A stretch of DNA of 64,000 nucleotides from Sipunculus nudus (GCA_026874595.1 CM049310.1:16842058-16906057); one strand, 5' to 3'; positions 47,252 through 58,211 are shown, counted from the first letter of the stretch. The notes: generated by a model not told the origin, from the sequence alone. Numbers and translations: made by a program.

Positions 47252-48017
47252 TGTTACGGAACCTAATATAAACAGATTACGTATGCGTGATGAACACAAA
47301 TGGAGATGAAAGAAAAACAAATCAGATTCTGCAAAACTAGGCAGCGTGAAATGTCTAGGGGAATGAACAAAGAAGTCAGTGGTCTTTTGTTAACAAATAA
47401 CTATAATTTATTCCTAAAACAACCCCAACAATACAGTACACTAAATCAATACAATTATGCAGTAAAACAGCGTTATAGCAACAAGTCAATATAATTACAC
47501 AGAGAGATAATGGTACAGTACCTCGATACCAGCACCATCACCATGTAAACTCTCGGAGAATGACAGTCCAGTGGAAAGTTCTTGCAACAACACAGAAAGT
47601 AAACTGAAGTCCAAATGTATAAAATCCAGGAGAAAGTTCTTTGAAACTCTGTAATTGCCGCATTCGTCGGATAAGGTTCTGACACACGCTTCTGCGTCCG
47701 CTGGTATCTGCTCTGCTCTGCCCTCTGGTTCCAGGAAACAGCCCCTTAATATACCTTCACACCCCAAGCCGGGAATTTTCCACTTCTCGAACAGTCTATC
47801 AGGACCCTACTCAACAGTAAACACGCGTTTCAGGAATTCTCTAGAAAGACATAGCCGTGTGTCTCTACACATACCAGGCTCATCACGTGACCCACGACCA
47901 GGCGTGAAAACTCAAGGCTCACATGACAACGAGAGTTCAACCAGTACGGATTAAACATTAAATGTAACAACAACACGAGTTACGCCCGTTTCACACAATA
48001 AAAGAGCACCTGTAACA
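47252..48017 (-). mobile_element. Solo long LTR, Ty3/gypsy family
   Basis: 766 bp with inverted termini (TGTTACGGAACC and GCACCTGTAACA), flanked by AGTT on both sides, a 4-bp target duplication. It aligns with the solo LTR at 43,370 and includes the segment CACGCTTCTGCGTCCGCTGG also seen at 26,531 and, inverted, at 54,812. The frames that overlap it on both strands (47,300-47,954) are LTR sequence and not genes. Confidence 0.9.
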
Positions 48018-48637
48018 AGTTACATAGTCATGAAAGTTCTTATCTGTTTATTGACATTCACTGGTTAAAGTAGATATGTCATATACTGTAACATGGATAC
48101 CGCTATAACCCAGCAGTGCAGAGAGTAAAGTGTAAACCTTAGTATAGCTACTGCCTGCTCGACTCGTACATGTTAGTTTAGTCTTTAAAAATAAGGCATG
48201 GACTGAATAGTATCAGGTAAATTTTACCATTAACTCTGTGACCTAGATGCAGAGTGAGATAAAAAGCGGCGACAGTGGTCGGCAGACGGAACCAGAAACT
48301 GATATAAAATACAGTGAAGTCAAGCTCCATTTGTCTCAAATCACCTTCGGCCGGTCAGTGCAGATGGAACAAGGGAGGATCCAAGTGCGGATGGGACTGG
48401 AGTTAAGAATGTTTAAATCTCCCCTCCCCTAAATAGCAGAAGCTGCCTCTTTTGCAGTGCTTATTTTTTTCTTACAGTGAAATCCAAATTCCCCCTTCCA
48501 TATACGGCCACCAGTTCTCCCTGCTGCATGCAAAGTCGTTGTGCCGACACATGTAGTGGGTAGTACTCTGACGTCACTACCATGATTTCACTTCACTGGT
48601 TCCCATTAAAGTGCGCAAATACACAGTGGGTCGGAGA
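48018..48637. other. Spacer, no gene seen
   Basis: No supported feature; the 61-codon plus frame at 48,247 has no supporting context. Confidence 0.45.
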
Positions 48638-48709
48638 TCTGCTGTAGCTCAGTTGATAGAGCAGACGACCGGCAAGCTGAAGGCCATGGGTTCGATTCCC
48701 ATCGTCAGA
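48638..48709 (+). tRNA. tRNA-like sequence, probably a SINE head or pseudogene
   Basis: 72 nt with an acceptor stem (TCTGCTG with CGTCAGA, six of seven pairing counting one G-T), D arm GCTC-AGTTGATA-GAGC, T arm ATGGG-TTCGATT-CCCAT and a perfect B box GGTTCGATTCC. A TTTTT run follows soon after. The anticodon stem (GACGA with GCTGA) is almost fully mispaired and position 33 is C rather than T, so it is unlikely to work as a tRNA. If read literally the anticodon would be GGC. Confidence 0.55.
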
Positions 48710-48779
48710 TAACTGATTTTTCTGTGTATTCATGTTCCATTTCTATGTACAATGAACCAATACGGCTTTTCATACATCT

Positions 48780-48834
48780 CTCTTGCTGTCTTTCTCTCTC
48801 TCTCTCTTTCTCTCTCTCTCTATATATATATATA
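48780..48834. repeat. (CT)n(TA)n microsatellite
   Basis: Interrupted CT run followed by a short TA run. Confidence 0.95.
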
Positions 48835-50884
48835 AGTATGAGTGTGTATGTTAAAGTGTATCTAAGCAAAATATTTAAATATTCAGGAAAATTGTTGTTA
48901 GTATATTTAATGTCGCCTATCTGTGATACATGTCTTGAGCTCATTACTCGCAACAAGTTCATATACAAATGTTTGAATATATGATATTCCAATTGCCTGC
49001 CGATGTTACCCCATGACGTACAAACAAAGAATTATAGGTAAACATCGGAAGTTTAGTTAGGCTACATTGTGATAAATATTGGAATAATCCGGCAAAACAT
49101 ATACAAATATCTAAACAGATCGGCAAACATCGGGGTATTCGGTCCGGAAGTCAGCCGATGTATTCAGGTGTGTCCCAATGTTACATTGTTATTACTCTAT
49201 TTACGATCGCAAAAAAAAAAAACATTTGGAAATATATCTTTATTTTCAAAAGGTTGGAAATGTCTCAGCCTCGCCTCTAAATTTCCTCCATATTTTTTCC
49301 GATGTCTTCCGATCACTCACGATATGGTTCCCGATGTGTGACATCGGAACAACATCAGACAACAACGGGCAAGTGAGCCCTCTCTCTATATATATGTAAA
49401 GGAGAACATGTTTCCAACTTAGAAAGTAAATATTAAAACATGCATACAGATTTTAATCCCATTGATTTGAAAGAAATTTCAATATTTTACACCCCTATGA
49501 GAGTCAGTTTTTGATACATTAAGTATACGTGTTATAGTACAGATCACCATGACATATGGTTGATCAAGAGATGTTTGGCTCTCTATATTGATTTATGGAT
49601 AAAAATGTTCAGTAATATTCCCAAACTGGTAATTCTTTCTGGATGAAAAAAAATCCTATCAATATTTATGAGGTTTGGCTTGCTCTGGTTGGCTCTAGCC
49701 ATTATGATAGGTTCTATTAAATATGGCTTGATGTTTTACATATGTGTATTAAATTCTCAAACAAAAGTGAAATATCGGCAAGTATGATGTAATCTAAGGC
49801 CAACAACCACATAGTGTCCAAATGCTTTTGAGTCGGATAACATGAAAGGGTAATTTTGGCCTCGCTGCATTCAAGCCAGAATTATGTAAAAAACAGACTA
49901 CCGTCCCAGTATAGCGAGAAGTAACAGTCAGAAGTCACCTCAGTGAATCCTATCCATCTTTTGAATCTCGCATCTTTCACGCTGTTCCTGTATATAATAT
50001 ATTTCATGAGTTAAAAGCATTAGAATTTATCGTTTAGTGAAACCCCTCGGAGAGAGGGCAGACTACCCCCAGGGGTAACATGAAATCGATTTCAGATTAC
50101 TAGGGGGGCTTAAATGGGGTGTAACCTGAAGACTTTATACAGGGTGATGGTAAATGAACAATGTTTTAATATTTATCCTTTAAAAGTTGCTAACTAAGGG
50201 ACCCTCACTAAATATTTAAGCTGATCGACACAAGGAAGGATAAAGAATTATAGAATGGGGGAAGGAGGGTATGTACAGACGAGGGTTTGGAAGCGGTAGT
50301 CTCCCTGCCATTATGCTGAAATGTTTTGAAAATGTATGCTGGTCTGGTGCGTTCTGATTTAATTTATTAATATTGCAGTATTGTACAAAATCCGGTGCTG
50401 ATTTTCGGAATCAAACACGTGTTGTTTTTCTATATCCGAGATTTCTATGTCGAAAAACTAGTTGCCCCACCTTCAACCGCCCCTGCTACCAGTCCCTATC
50501 GTCATGTGTCAGGCTTCCCAGGCCACCTAGCTGCGGGTTGAATCATACAAATATATCTTTCAACCATTACCGAATTTTTCACAGTCTACTATTATATATC
50601 AAGGGCAATTGTGAACAAAAGCCATATAAAAAAGCTGATCGAGGCAGCTTTTTCTCAAAGAGGACCCCGGTAGACAATTGGAAGGTTCACTGCTGCTCGG
50701 TGAGAAAACAACTATAACGATGCCTTTCACCAGAATGCAACTATAGTGCCCAACACATATATCACTAAATCATTTAAGGCCCGAAATTTACTTTTGTTTG
50801 GCGGTAAATATAAACAGCGGAAGAATCACATTCAGGTTTCTGACATATGACGGGCAGCAGCACTCGCTCATTTTATATCATGGT
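48835..50884. other. Spacer with a motif cluster and one satellite monomer
   Basis: No supported gene. At 48,998-49,350 the motif CCGATGT/ACATCGG recurs seven times. At about 50,070-50,110 a copy of the 23.9-24.8 kb G-rich satellite monomer (ATGAAATCGATTTCAGATTA) stands alone. The 114-codon frame at 50,373 starts near an acceptor-like ATATTGCAG but has no other support. Confidence 0.45.
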
Positions 50885-51000
50885 GTTCACCAGATCTGCA
50901 CCTGCGTAACTTGGGTGTGTAAACTTCCCCAGTGCTAGGCCATACCACAAAGGAACCCCCGAAAGCCGCACTCGTTTTGAGTGAAAATACAAACCAATTT
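50885..51000 (-). repeat. SINE-module copy
   Basis: On the plus strand GCACCTGCGTAACTTGGGTG and GGAACCCCCGAAAGCCGCAC match the module at 44,935-45,030. No tRNA-like head was recognised. Confidence 0.45.
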
Positions 51001-52084
51001 ATGACAATGAACACAAGCATAAATATATGCCGATGGTAGTACAACTCGAATTATAGACAGTTTTGCTCCATTGCTTTATGAATGCCTGAGTAGGCCTTAC
51101 CAGTCTAGTATAAATATCTACCGGCTTATGTGCCCATTGCAATAGTTGTTTAATCTTAAGTTAGTTTAAGATAGACTAAGAGACCATTAAAATCAAATGC
51201 TCATTGTAATTACAATTAATTATGATTATCATAATCAGTGACAATTAAACATGTAAAGTCATTGCTCTTCTTACAAATGGGTAGGCCTGAGTGAGCCTTA
51301 TCAGTCTGCTATACATATTTACTGACTCGTGTTCCACGAAAGGTGTTTAAAAAAGCTGTTAACTAAATGTTTACTTTATATTTTTCAATAATTACTTATT
51401 TTAAGGAAAACCAAAACATCACTTTTATCATTATAATAATTATAATTAGTGAGAATCTATCATGTATATGACAGGAGGGGTATTTCATTTAAGGTGATCA
51501 TTTTTGAATTACTTGTTATTGAAAATTCGCTGGTTATATTCAATTGTTTGGGTGTACACTGACTTGGGTTCTCGTGTCAAGATCAACAAAGGGAATCTCG
51601 GCATCATGTAGGTTAATATGCTGATCATAAAACGTTTAAATAGTGAACAATTTACAAATATCTTATATGGACACCATTCCCTTTCACTTCACCAAATCTG
51701 TAATTATATATGTGTTTGAACACAAAGCGAATTCGAATGAGTGTAACTCTATACTTGTTAATGAAACCCGTCTATTTGTTCCAAAGAATCGTTATCTCAG
51801 TTAACGCCTGATTAAAATGACAATGGCTGGGGGTTATGTTTTGTGAATTACATTTCGGATGACAGTAACTATGAAATTCAATCTTATATGGGTCTGTTTC
51901 GTTGTATGGTAGAGTCCCGGTTTTGTGTGTACGTTTTTCCTAACCTTTTTATATTCTCCGAGTTGTTCGAGTGCATTCTGTGGTTATAGTTATAGAGAAA
52001 AGCGTCTCTGTTTATCATATGCTGACTTATCTAATAGTTAATCTAAATATGTACATCAGCAGAATTCCATTCCGTGTGCGGACC

Positions 52085-52200
52085 ATTTTCTATAGCTTGA
52101 TGTCTACCACACCTGCTGGTCTTGAGTGTGTAATTACCTCCATTGCTGGATCATCCCACCTACGAAACCTCCCAAACACGCATTCATTTGTGAAAAATTT
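52085..52200 (-). repeat. SINE-module copy
   Basis: On the plus strand CACACCTGCTGGTCTTGAGT and GGATCATCCCACCTACGAAA match the module at 44,935-45,030. No tRNA-like head was recognised. Confidence 0.45.
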
Positions 52201-52338
52201 ACATGTGGGGCACAGCCTTCCCATTATGTCTGCGGTGTATATTTTTGTGATTTAATACGACAGAATTATATACACCATGGTAGCTTATCTTTTTATTGGA
52301 CCATCAAATATATCGATAAGGAGAGGGGGTTGACTTAC

Positions 52339-52479
52339 CTCCACCCCCGCCGAGCTGGGACCGCTGTTTTTTTTGTAACTTATCACAGTCTGGAACACAA
52401 AATGCTTTTTTCTTTCATGCATAAGCAAATCAATGTCAGAGCCATTGTATATAAGCCGGGATAAACGAATTTCTTCCAT
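52339..52479 (-). CDS. Candidate first exon (minus strand), unknown product
   Basis: An ATG in good context (TTGCCCATGG) opens 47 codons (MEEIRLSRLIYNGSDIDLLM onward, ending SSAGVE) and meets the strong donor GGAGGTAAGT in phase 0. No downstream exon was found within reach and no domain is recognised. It could equally be chance; a plus-strand frame overlaps it. Confidence 0.22.
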
Positions 52480-52619
52480 GGGCAAAAAGGGATCTTTATA
52501 TTTTCCAGTGATAACTGTTTCTTTGTAGATTTAGTCATAAATTCAATATTACCATTTAAGAAATTACTTGAAAATAATCTTGGAAAAATTCATTGTAAAA
52601 TACAAAAATATCCCGCCTA

Positions 52620-52868
52620 ATGGACTGGAAATGCGAAGAGTTCTCACAAAGAGTGCAAGCATGGGAAATGGAGATACCCCTTAAAAGAGAACAGAAGCTG
52701 TATGGTGGAATTATGTCTTTGATAATGCTTTATTCCTGGTGTGCTGTGACGTGGTTAACTACATTTCATGGATCCGCCGGCTTGCAAAACGCTGTGCATT
52801 TATTGTTTTGCTTCGTACCCTCGCTATTGTTAAATTCCTTTGAATCACGGGCCGAGGTTCATACCTTG
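52620..52868 (+). CDS. Candidate first exon (plus strand), unknown product
   Basis: An ATG (CCTAATGG) opens 83 codons and meets the donor TTGGTAAGT in phase 0. The frame has a charged start (MDWKCEEFSQRVQAWEMEIP) and then a hydrophobic stretch that could span a membrane. No partner exon or family recognised. It diverges from the minus-strand candidate 140 bp away. Confidence 0.22.
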
Positions 52869-53450
52869 GTAAGTAACCATGAACTGGTGCTCTTACTTCA
52901 AATCACATTTTAGGGCCAAAGCGCGAACTTATGTTCTCACTTCAAGTCACGTTTCACGGCTAAGGTTTCAGGAACAAGGTTCATAATTGCTCAATGATGT
53001 CGTTTCTGAGGAAAATGTTCAAGTTCGGACGTAATTTTTCTGTGATATCTTTTTTCTCCATCTATAGATGAGATTTATCTTTTCACCATATGTATATATT
53101 ATATGAATTACGCTTCAGCTTTGATTTGCGAGTAAATATTTTGACAAAAAATAACTTTTTGCATGATTGAGAGAATTACTTGAAAGAGTATACGCTCGAA
53201 CGGGGCCTAGAATCAGAACAATGAGAGCTTGTGTCCCGGTGTTATCAAACCAACGAAAACGGGTGTTGCATGTTTAAAATTTTGGTTTGATGCACAATGC
53301 AATACCTAGCTCGCTTTCAGTGGTCCGATTTAAATTCTGTGCTGTGTGCGCACCCTGGTGTTCCTGCCCGGAATATGTAGCCATACTAAGCAGATGTTAC
53401 ACGAAACGATGTCTGGGACAACTGCAGTGTTTAACCGGTGCTTTAGAAGC

Positions 53451-53517
<67 letters not shown>
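53451..53517. repeat. (TA)n microsatellite
   Basis: TA run of about 67 bp. Confidence 0.98.
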
Positions 53518-53518
<1 letters not shown>

Positions 53519-53950
53519 CTTGGCCATTAAGAATTATGGACCGTGATTAACCATAGAAAGGGACAGATGGTGTACACAATTACAGCCGTGTAACACATCG
53601 CAAGGCTGCCGTTCTTAAGCAATAATATTGTAAACTTGACAGTTGGTCTTTCTGTAGTTATCATAAGATGTGAGGAGAGTATATAAATGATTGTTAAATT
53701 ATTTTTAACGTGTTCAGCACCTCCTTCTTTTTGCTGTATGAAAAAATTCTTGCATACCAATAAGTCATCAAGCAGACATGGGACGGGCCTTTGATATATG
53801 CATGTCAGGCCTACTTTAATCCTACTAAATGTCTACAGACACGGTAGCGACTTTCACTTGAAGCCTGTCATTTACCCCAACCCATTCAGAATGTCTTAAT
53901 GTGTAACAGATACATCATTTTTACAATTAAAAGTTTTAGGTACTTTTAAC

Positions 53951-54043
53951 AAAATATCGAGAAATATGGATATTTGAAAACTGTATCGCGATAAGCAAAA
54001 TATGCGAATCACCGTTTCGCGATATGCCGATATATCGATAATA
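53951..54043. repeat. CGATA-rich dispersed repeat, copy 1
   Basis: A sequence full of ATCGATA and GCGATA words (AAATATCGAGAAATATGGAT, then GCGAATCACCG, then CGATATGCCGATATATCGAT). Its inverse is found at 60,292-60,375 in matching order, so it is a dispersed repeat. Confidence 0.7.
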
Positions 54044-54551
54044 TCACATAACCCTAATAATTAATGCAAGCAAAAGCAACAAAAATTATGCATAGGATTC
54101 CTCACCATAAAGGAATCCGTGAACAAAAGTAGCGACAATAATTTAAAGTGTTTTTGACCTAAAGGGTTCTGCCAAACAAATAAACAACCTAACCTGTTCC
54201 ATTATATCCAGTGGAAAACTTGCATCTAATATGCTTAAAGGCCGACCTTTAATTGTTTACATTTGCTAACATTTTGTCGTGAAGCTTAGGGTTGGACGAT
54301 GAAAAAAAATGTTTGAAAATATTTGAACTGTAAAACAATTCTGTTAATTTGCCCTACATTGAAGTCCAAAACAAAAGCTAATAACCCTTCAATTAAGGAT
54401 ATGTTAAAAATGCCTTATCCGTGTACATTTCAATTTACCTACCCCTTTTTATAGAGAAAATACCTAATAAAAATCATACTTTTGAAAATTCACTTTCCAA
54501 AAAAATGTATGTGGGGTTACTTGTATTTTGATATGATGGCTAGAAATACTC

Positions 54552-55352
54552 TATTACATATATCTGTTTATTATGCGCCTGGCGTTCTTGTATGGGTCAA
54601 GCCCTGTGCGTTGCTATTTGAACTTTACTTGTTGAACCCTGGCTTGTAGAAACACAGTGCTCGTTGTATGCTAGAAATTTCCGGTCTGTTAATGCGCTAT
54701 GGACGCGCGTGTATTGTTGTGTTCTTTGGAATGTTTGTGAATGCAAGTGCCTGGGCTTCAGGTGAAAAAAGCTGAAAATAGGGGCTGTGTTTAGAGCCGG
54801 GAGAAAGAAAAATGCCAGCGGACACAGAAGAGTGTGACTCTCTCGTCAGTGTGTATTGGACCTATTCTGATAAATGCGAAACTTACAGATATTCTACGGA
54901 CTTTTACAGACTTAATACGGATTGTCTTCAGTTTGCCTTCGGAATTATTACCAGAACCTCACTTTTAAATTACAACCGATTGTTTTCGAGATTAAATCGG
55001 ACTGTTCTCCGAGAAGATTTACATGAACTGTTCATCTGGATTATTAATGCTAAAAAAACTCTTGTGGGACTGTGACAGTGATGGTATCCAGAAATCAAAA
55101 CCTAGGATCCGGACTCTGATGATTTACATTAAAATTATTGTTATACTGTGTAATTGAATTGATTTAGTGTATTGTAATGTGAGGATTGTTCTAAGAATAA
55201 ATCATAATTTTTTTAAATAAAAAACATTGACTTCTTTACTCCTTCCCCTAGACATTTCACGCAGCCTAGTGTTGCGGAATTTGATTTTATCTCCGTAACA
55301 AAATGTATGCTCGTCACGATTATGTGATCTGTTGTTATAAGGTACCGTAACA
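54552..55352 (+). repeat. 5' long LTR of the gag-bearing element
   Basis: 801 bp from TATTACATATATCTG (family start TGTTACA...) to GGTACCGTAACA. It matches, inverted, the solo LTRs at 43,370 and 47,252. The open frame at 54,812-55,075 lies wholly inside the LTR and is not a gene. Confidence 0.85.
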
Positions 55353-55511
55353 TAAAATTGTGGGCTAGTCCGGGAGGCTTTATAGTTTTGAAATTTATTA
55401 GGCCTTGACCTAGACACATTGTTCACAAAACATTGTTTACAGGATTTATCTCAGTGTTTTTTTGTTTTCTTTTTGTTTTAACATCTTAACATGGCATATT
55501 TCCAACCTTAG

Positions 55512-56918
55512 GCTTTTGTTGAAGATCCAGACCCTGACCTACTTGAACATTTAACAAAAGATCAGTTGTTGCGTTTGGGACAACACTTAGGGCTAGGTGT
55601 GAAAAAAGCTTTGAAAAAGCCTAATATCATTGCTAAAATCATGCAAGATATAGTTTGCAAAGGTTATATTGAAGAGAGTGAAGTGGAAACATAAAACAAT
55701 GACAGCCTTGCTATGCAGTTAGAATTAAAAAAAATAGAAATGCAACATGAGCTAGCATTAAAACAGTTAGAATTAGAAAAACAAAGAGAAGATATGGAAG
55801 AACATGAAAGGTTAGTCAGAAAAAGACGACTAGAAAAAAAAAGAAATTGAGTTATAACGACTGGAATTAAAAAGACTTAAATAAGAACATGGTATACATG
55901 GCCCCAACTCACAGTTATGTTTGATGTTACTAAACACATCAGACTAGTCCCACCTTTTCAAGAAAAAGAGGTTGATAAATATTCCTTACACTTTGAGAAG
56001 GTAGCTGAAAATTTAAAAAAGCCCAAGAAAAATTGAACTATGCTATTACTAAGTGTATTGACCCGCAAGGCCAGAGAAATTGATATAGAGCTTTCTGTAG
56101 AAGCCACTGCTGACTATGACCAGGTTAAACGGTTAATCCTGAAAGGTTATGAGTTAGTTCCGGAGGGATACCGCCAGAGATTCAGAAATTGGCAAAAGCG
56201 CAAAGATCAGATCTATGTATAATTTGCTAGGAATAAAGAGCAGTTGTTTGATCGCTGGTGTAGTTCTAAAAATGTTATGATAGATTATGAAAATTTGCGC
56301 CAGTTGATTTCGCTTGCAGAAGTTAAGCGCTGCATTATGGCCGATGTTAAAACTTTTCTTGACGAGAAAATTCCTGAAACACTTGACATTGCTGTTCAAT
56401 TAGCTGAAGATTATTTATTAACATAAAATGTCCTTAACTAGCAAATCAAACCATTCACAAACAAGAATGTAAATTAGTATGGTCAAAAGAAGTTTAAGGC
56501 GCAGTCACCCAGTACTAGTGGTCTTGATAGTTCAACAAAATACATTGCTACACCTCAGTCCACGTCTACTGTGCCTGAGTCCAACAAAGACCAGCCATTT
56601 TCAAAGAAAATCTGTAATTACTGCAAAAAGGAAGGTCATCTATTATCTGACAGCTGGAAACTTACAAATCAACCAAAGAGCAAACCTTCAGGTTTTGTTT
56701 CACAATCTATACATAGCATAGTACAGGAGCCAAGCTCTTTTCATGTAAATAAGGGGTACAACTCCTTTATTGACTCTAAAAAAGAGTTTGACGCTAAGGA
56801 GGTCAACGTGCCGTTTGACTCCAAAGAAGAAGCTTGCGGGGTAAAACCTCATTTGGTTCCTGCGAGGAATTTAATATGGATAGGTCCTTTTAAGACTCCT
56901 GCGAGGAGTATTCTCTAA
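55512..56918 (+). pseudogene. gag: Degenerate gag of the Ty3/gypsy-type element
   Basis: Three parts can be seen in order. First, an N-terminal helical part (55,512-55,694; includes LLEHLTKDQLLRLGQHLGLG) ending in TAA, followed by a Lys/Glu-rich coiled-coil part in the same frame to a TGA at about 55,850. Second, a capsid-like part (about 55,918-56,426) with the order R-Q-R-F-R, F-D-R-W, L-R-Q-L-I and L-D-E-K typical of gag/SCAN-like capsids, broken by in-frame stops at 56,034 and about 56,220. Third, a nucleocapsid part with one zinc knuckle (CNYCKKEGHLLSDSW) whose last Cys is Ser, then a degraded tail with short repeats of a GACTCTTGCGAG-type motif. It cannot make a full protein. Gag would assemble the particle in an active relative. 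Confidence 0.8.
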
Positions 56919-57247
56919 ATAAGACTAGATCCTTTTATGACTCTTGCGAGAGTATTTCAAATGAGAACAGGTCCTCTTATGACAAACAGAAGTTTTTTTT
57001 TCTGCTGAAAAAAATTCCTTTGTTGTCTCCCATGAGAAGTTTGATTATAATAAGGATGTAGATTCCTTTAGTGACTCTGAAAAAGAGTTTTGACTGACAG
57101 TGTCAGTGTCAGTCCTTTGTTTGATGAAATTGAGGTACTAGATTCCTCTCCTGGATCTGAAATTGAGTTATTTGAGCCATTCATACATGATGGTTTTGTA
57201 TCACTTTCAAGTGATTATCAGACTCTACCGCTATTAGGATTCAAGAG

Positions 57248-57280
57248 TTACGTGATCTGTTGTTATAAGTTTCCGTAACA
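57248..57280 (+). repeat. 3' LTR remnant
   Basis: TTACGTGATCTGTTGTTATA and TTCCGTAACA match the last 33 bases of the 5' LTR with three or four differences. Confidence 0.8.
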
Positions 57281-57435
57281 ACTCGTTATATATATCTTAA
57301 TATAAACATATTTGCTCGAATCAGTATTATTAGTGAAGTGCATAAAGGAATAAAAAACAATTGATAAATTAAGTAATTAATTGATTAATCTTGATAATAT
57401 AAACAGGTTTTAAACAACTCAATGTGTCTGTATAC

Positions 57436-57835
57436 CGTTACGAAGAGAAATTGCTCAGGGGAAAATACTGGGCCGATCCAGGATTCGAACCCATAACGGT
57501 GGCGCACAAGTCCGGCGTACCAACCGCTTCGCTAGAAAAGCAAGCTTCATTAGCGAGACAGTTCGGTCCGCTTTTATGTCACCCCGTAACACACCCCCTC
57601 TTAAGAGCGTTCTGCTATTAGAACAAGACTAATTCTCCCAGGAGTCACTTTGGTGAGCTTATTCCCTGGGCCACAAAGTTAAACGTCACGTTAGACGAGC
57701 CCCCTTTTTGTTACGAAGAGAAATTGTTCAGGGGAAAATACTGGGTCGATCCGGGATTCGAACCCATAACGGTGGCGCACAAGTCAAGCTTTACTAGCGA
57801 GACAGTTCGGTACGCTTTTATGTCACCCCGTAACA
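57436..57835 (-). mobile_element. Complete TRIM copy 2, with A box lost from its 5' LTR
   Basis: LTRs are 57,436-57,591 (3' LTR on this strand) and 57,709-57,835 (5' LTR). ATAC flanks both ends, a 4-bp target duplication, allowing one T-to-C change at the outer base. The interior (57,592-57,708) holds the purine run next to the 3' LTR and GGGGGCTCGTC next to the 5' LTR. The 3' LTR carries an intact A box (TAGCGAAGCGG) and perfect B box (GGTTCGAATCC). The 5' LTR lacks about 28 bases that include the A box, while its B box is intact. No coding sequence. Confidence 0.85.
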
Positions 57836-58045
57836 ATACTAGTTATGGTGAGCAAACTTTCGGTTGTCAGAATATGTACATGCAAAGAGGTCCAATTGCA
57901 GTACTTGAACAGAGTGGTTCTACGACCTTTAATTAAGACGCAACTATAGCTGCAGGATATAAATGATATTTTTTTTTCTGTGGACCATGCCTATATCAGG
58001 GGTATGTTAGTTAGGATTATATACATGTATTATTGATTTGTACAG

Positions 58046-58211
58046 CAATATAACTCAAGGCAGCGTTGTAATCAATCTGATTGTACTTTCTCATTATCGG
58101 GTGTACAATGCCGGTGTAGGGATTTCGGGCCTGCCAACCAAACGTTTTTACTTAAGTTCTATAGAGACGTTGGGATGGCAGAAAACCCATAGGGTTGTGA
58201 TCAGTTTTAAG
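58046..58211 (+). CDS. Candidate internal exon, unknown product
   Basis: A good acceptor (TTATTGATTTGTACAG) and a strong donor (TTTAAGGTAAGC) bound 166 nt open in one frame. It encodes 55 residues starting NITQGSVVINLIVLSHYRVY and ending HRVVISFK. The exon begins with the last base of a codon and ends in phase 0. I do not recognise the domain. Confidence 0.35.

Larger units (their letters stand above)
54552..57280 (+). mobile_element. Ty3/gypsy-type LTR element with gag only, deleted
   Basis: The 5' LTR (54,552-55,352) is followed by a primer-binding-site-like TGTGGGCTAGTCCGGGA (55,359-55,375), a broken gag region (55,512-56,918) and degenerate sequence. The last 33 bases of a 3' LTR (57,248-57,280, ending TTCCGTAACA) close it. 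ACTC flanks both outer ends (54,548-54,551 and 57,281-57,284), so the insertion is intact at its limits and the pol region and most of the 3' LTR were lost internally. No protease, reverse transcriptase or integrase is present. The retroelement class is inferred from the gag order and primer site. Confidence 0.85.

Noticed and set aside
47300-47954. Several 60-99-codon frames on both strands
   Set aside because: They are inside the solo LTR at 47,252-48,017.
54812-55075. 87-codon plus-strand frame starting MPADTEECDS
   Set aside because: It lies wholly inside the long LTR and matches non-coding LTR copies in which the frame is broken.
57424-57936. Two related frames (65 and 70 codons) sharing a GKYW-DPGFEPITVAHKS stretch, similar to frames at 41,862 and 42,010
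   Set aside because: The shared protein-like similarity is the TRIM LTR read in one frame; both strands of the LTR are free of long conserved frames.
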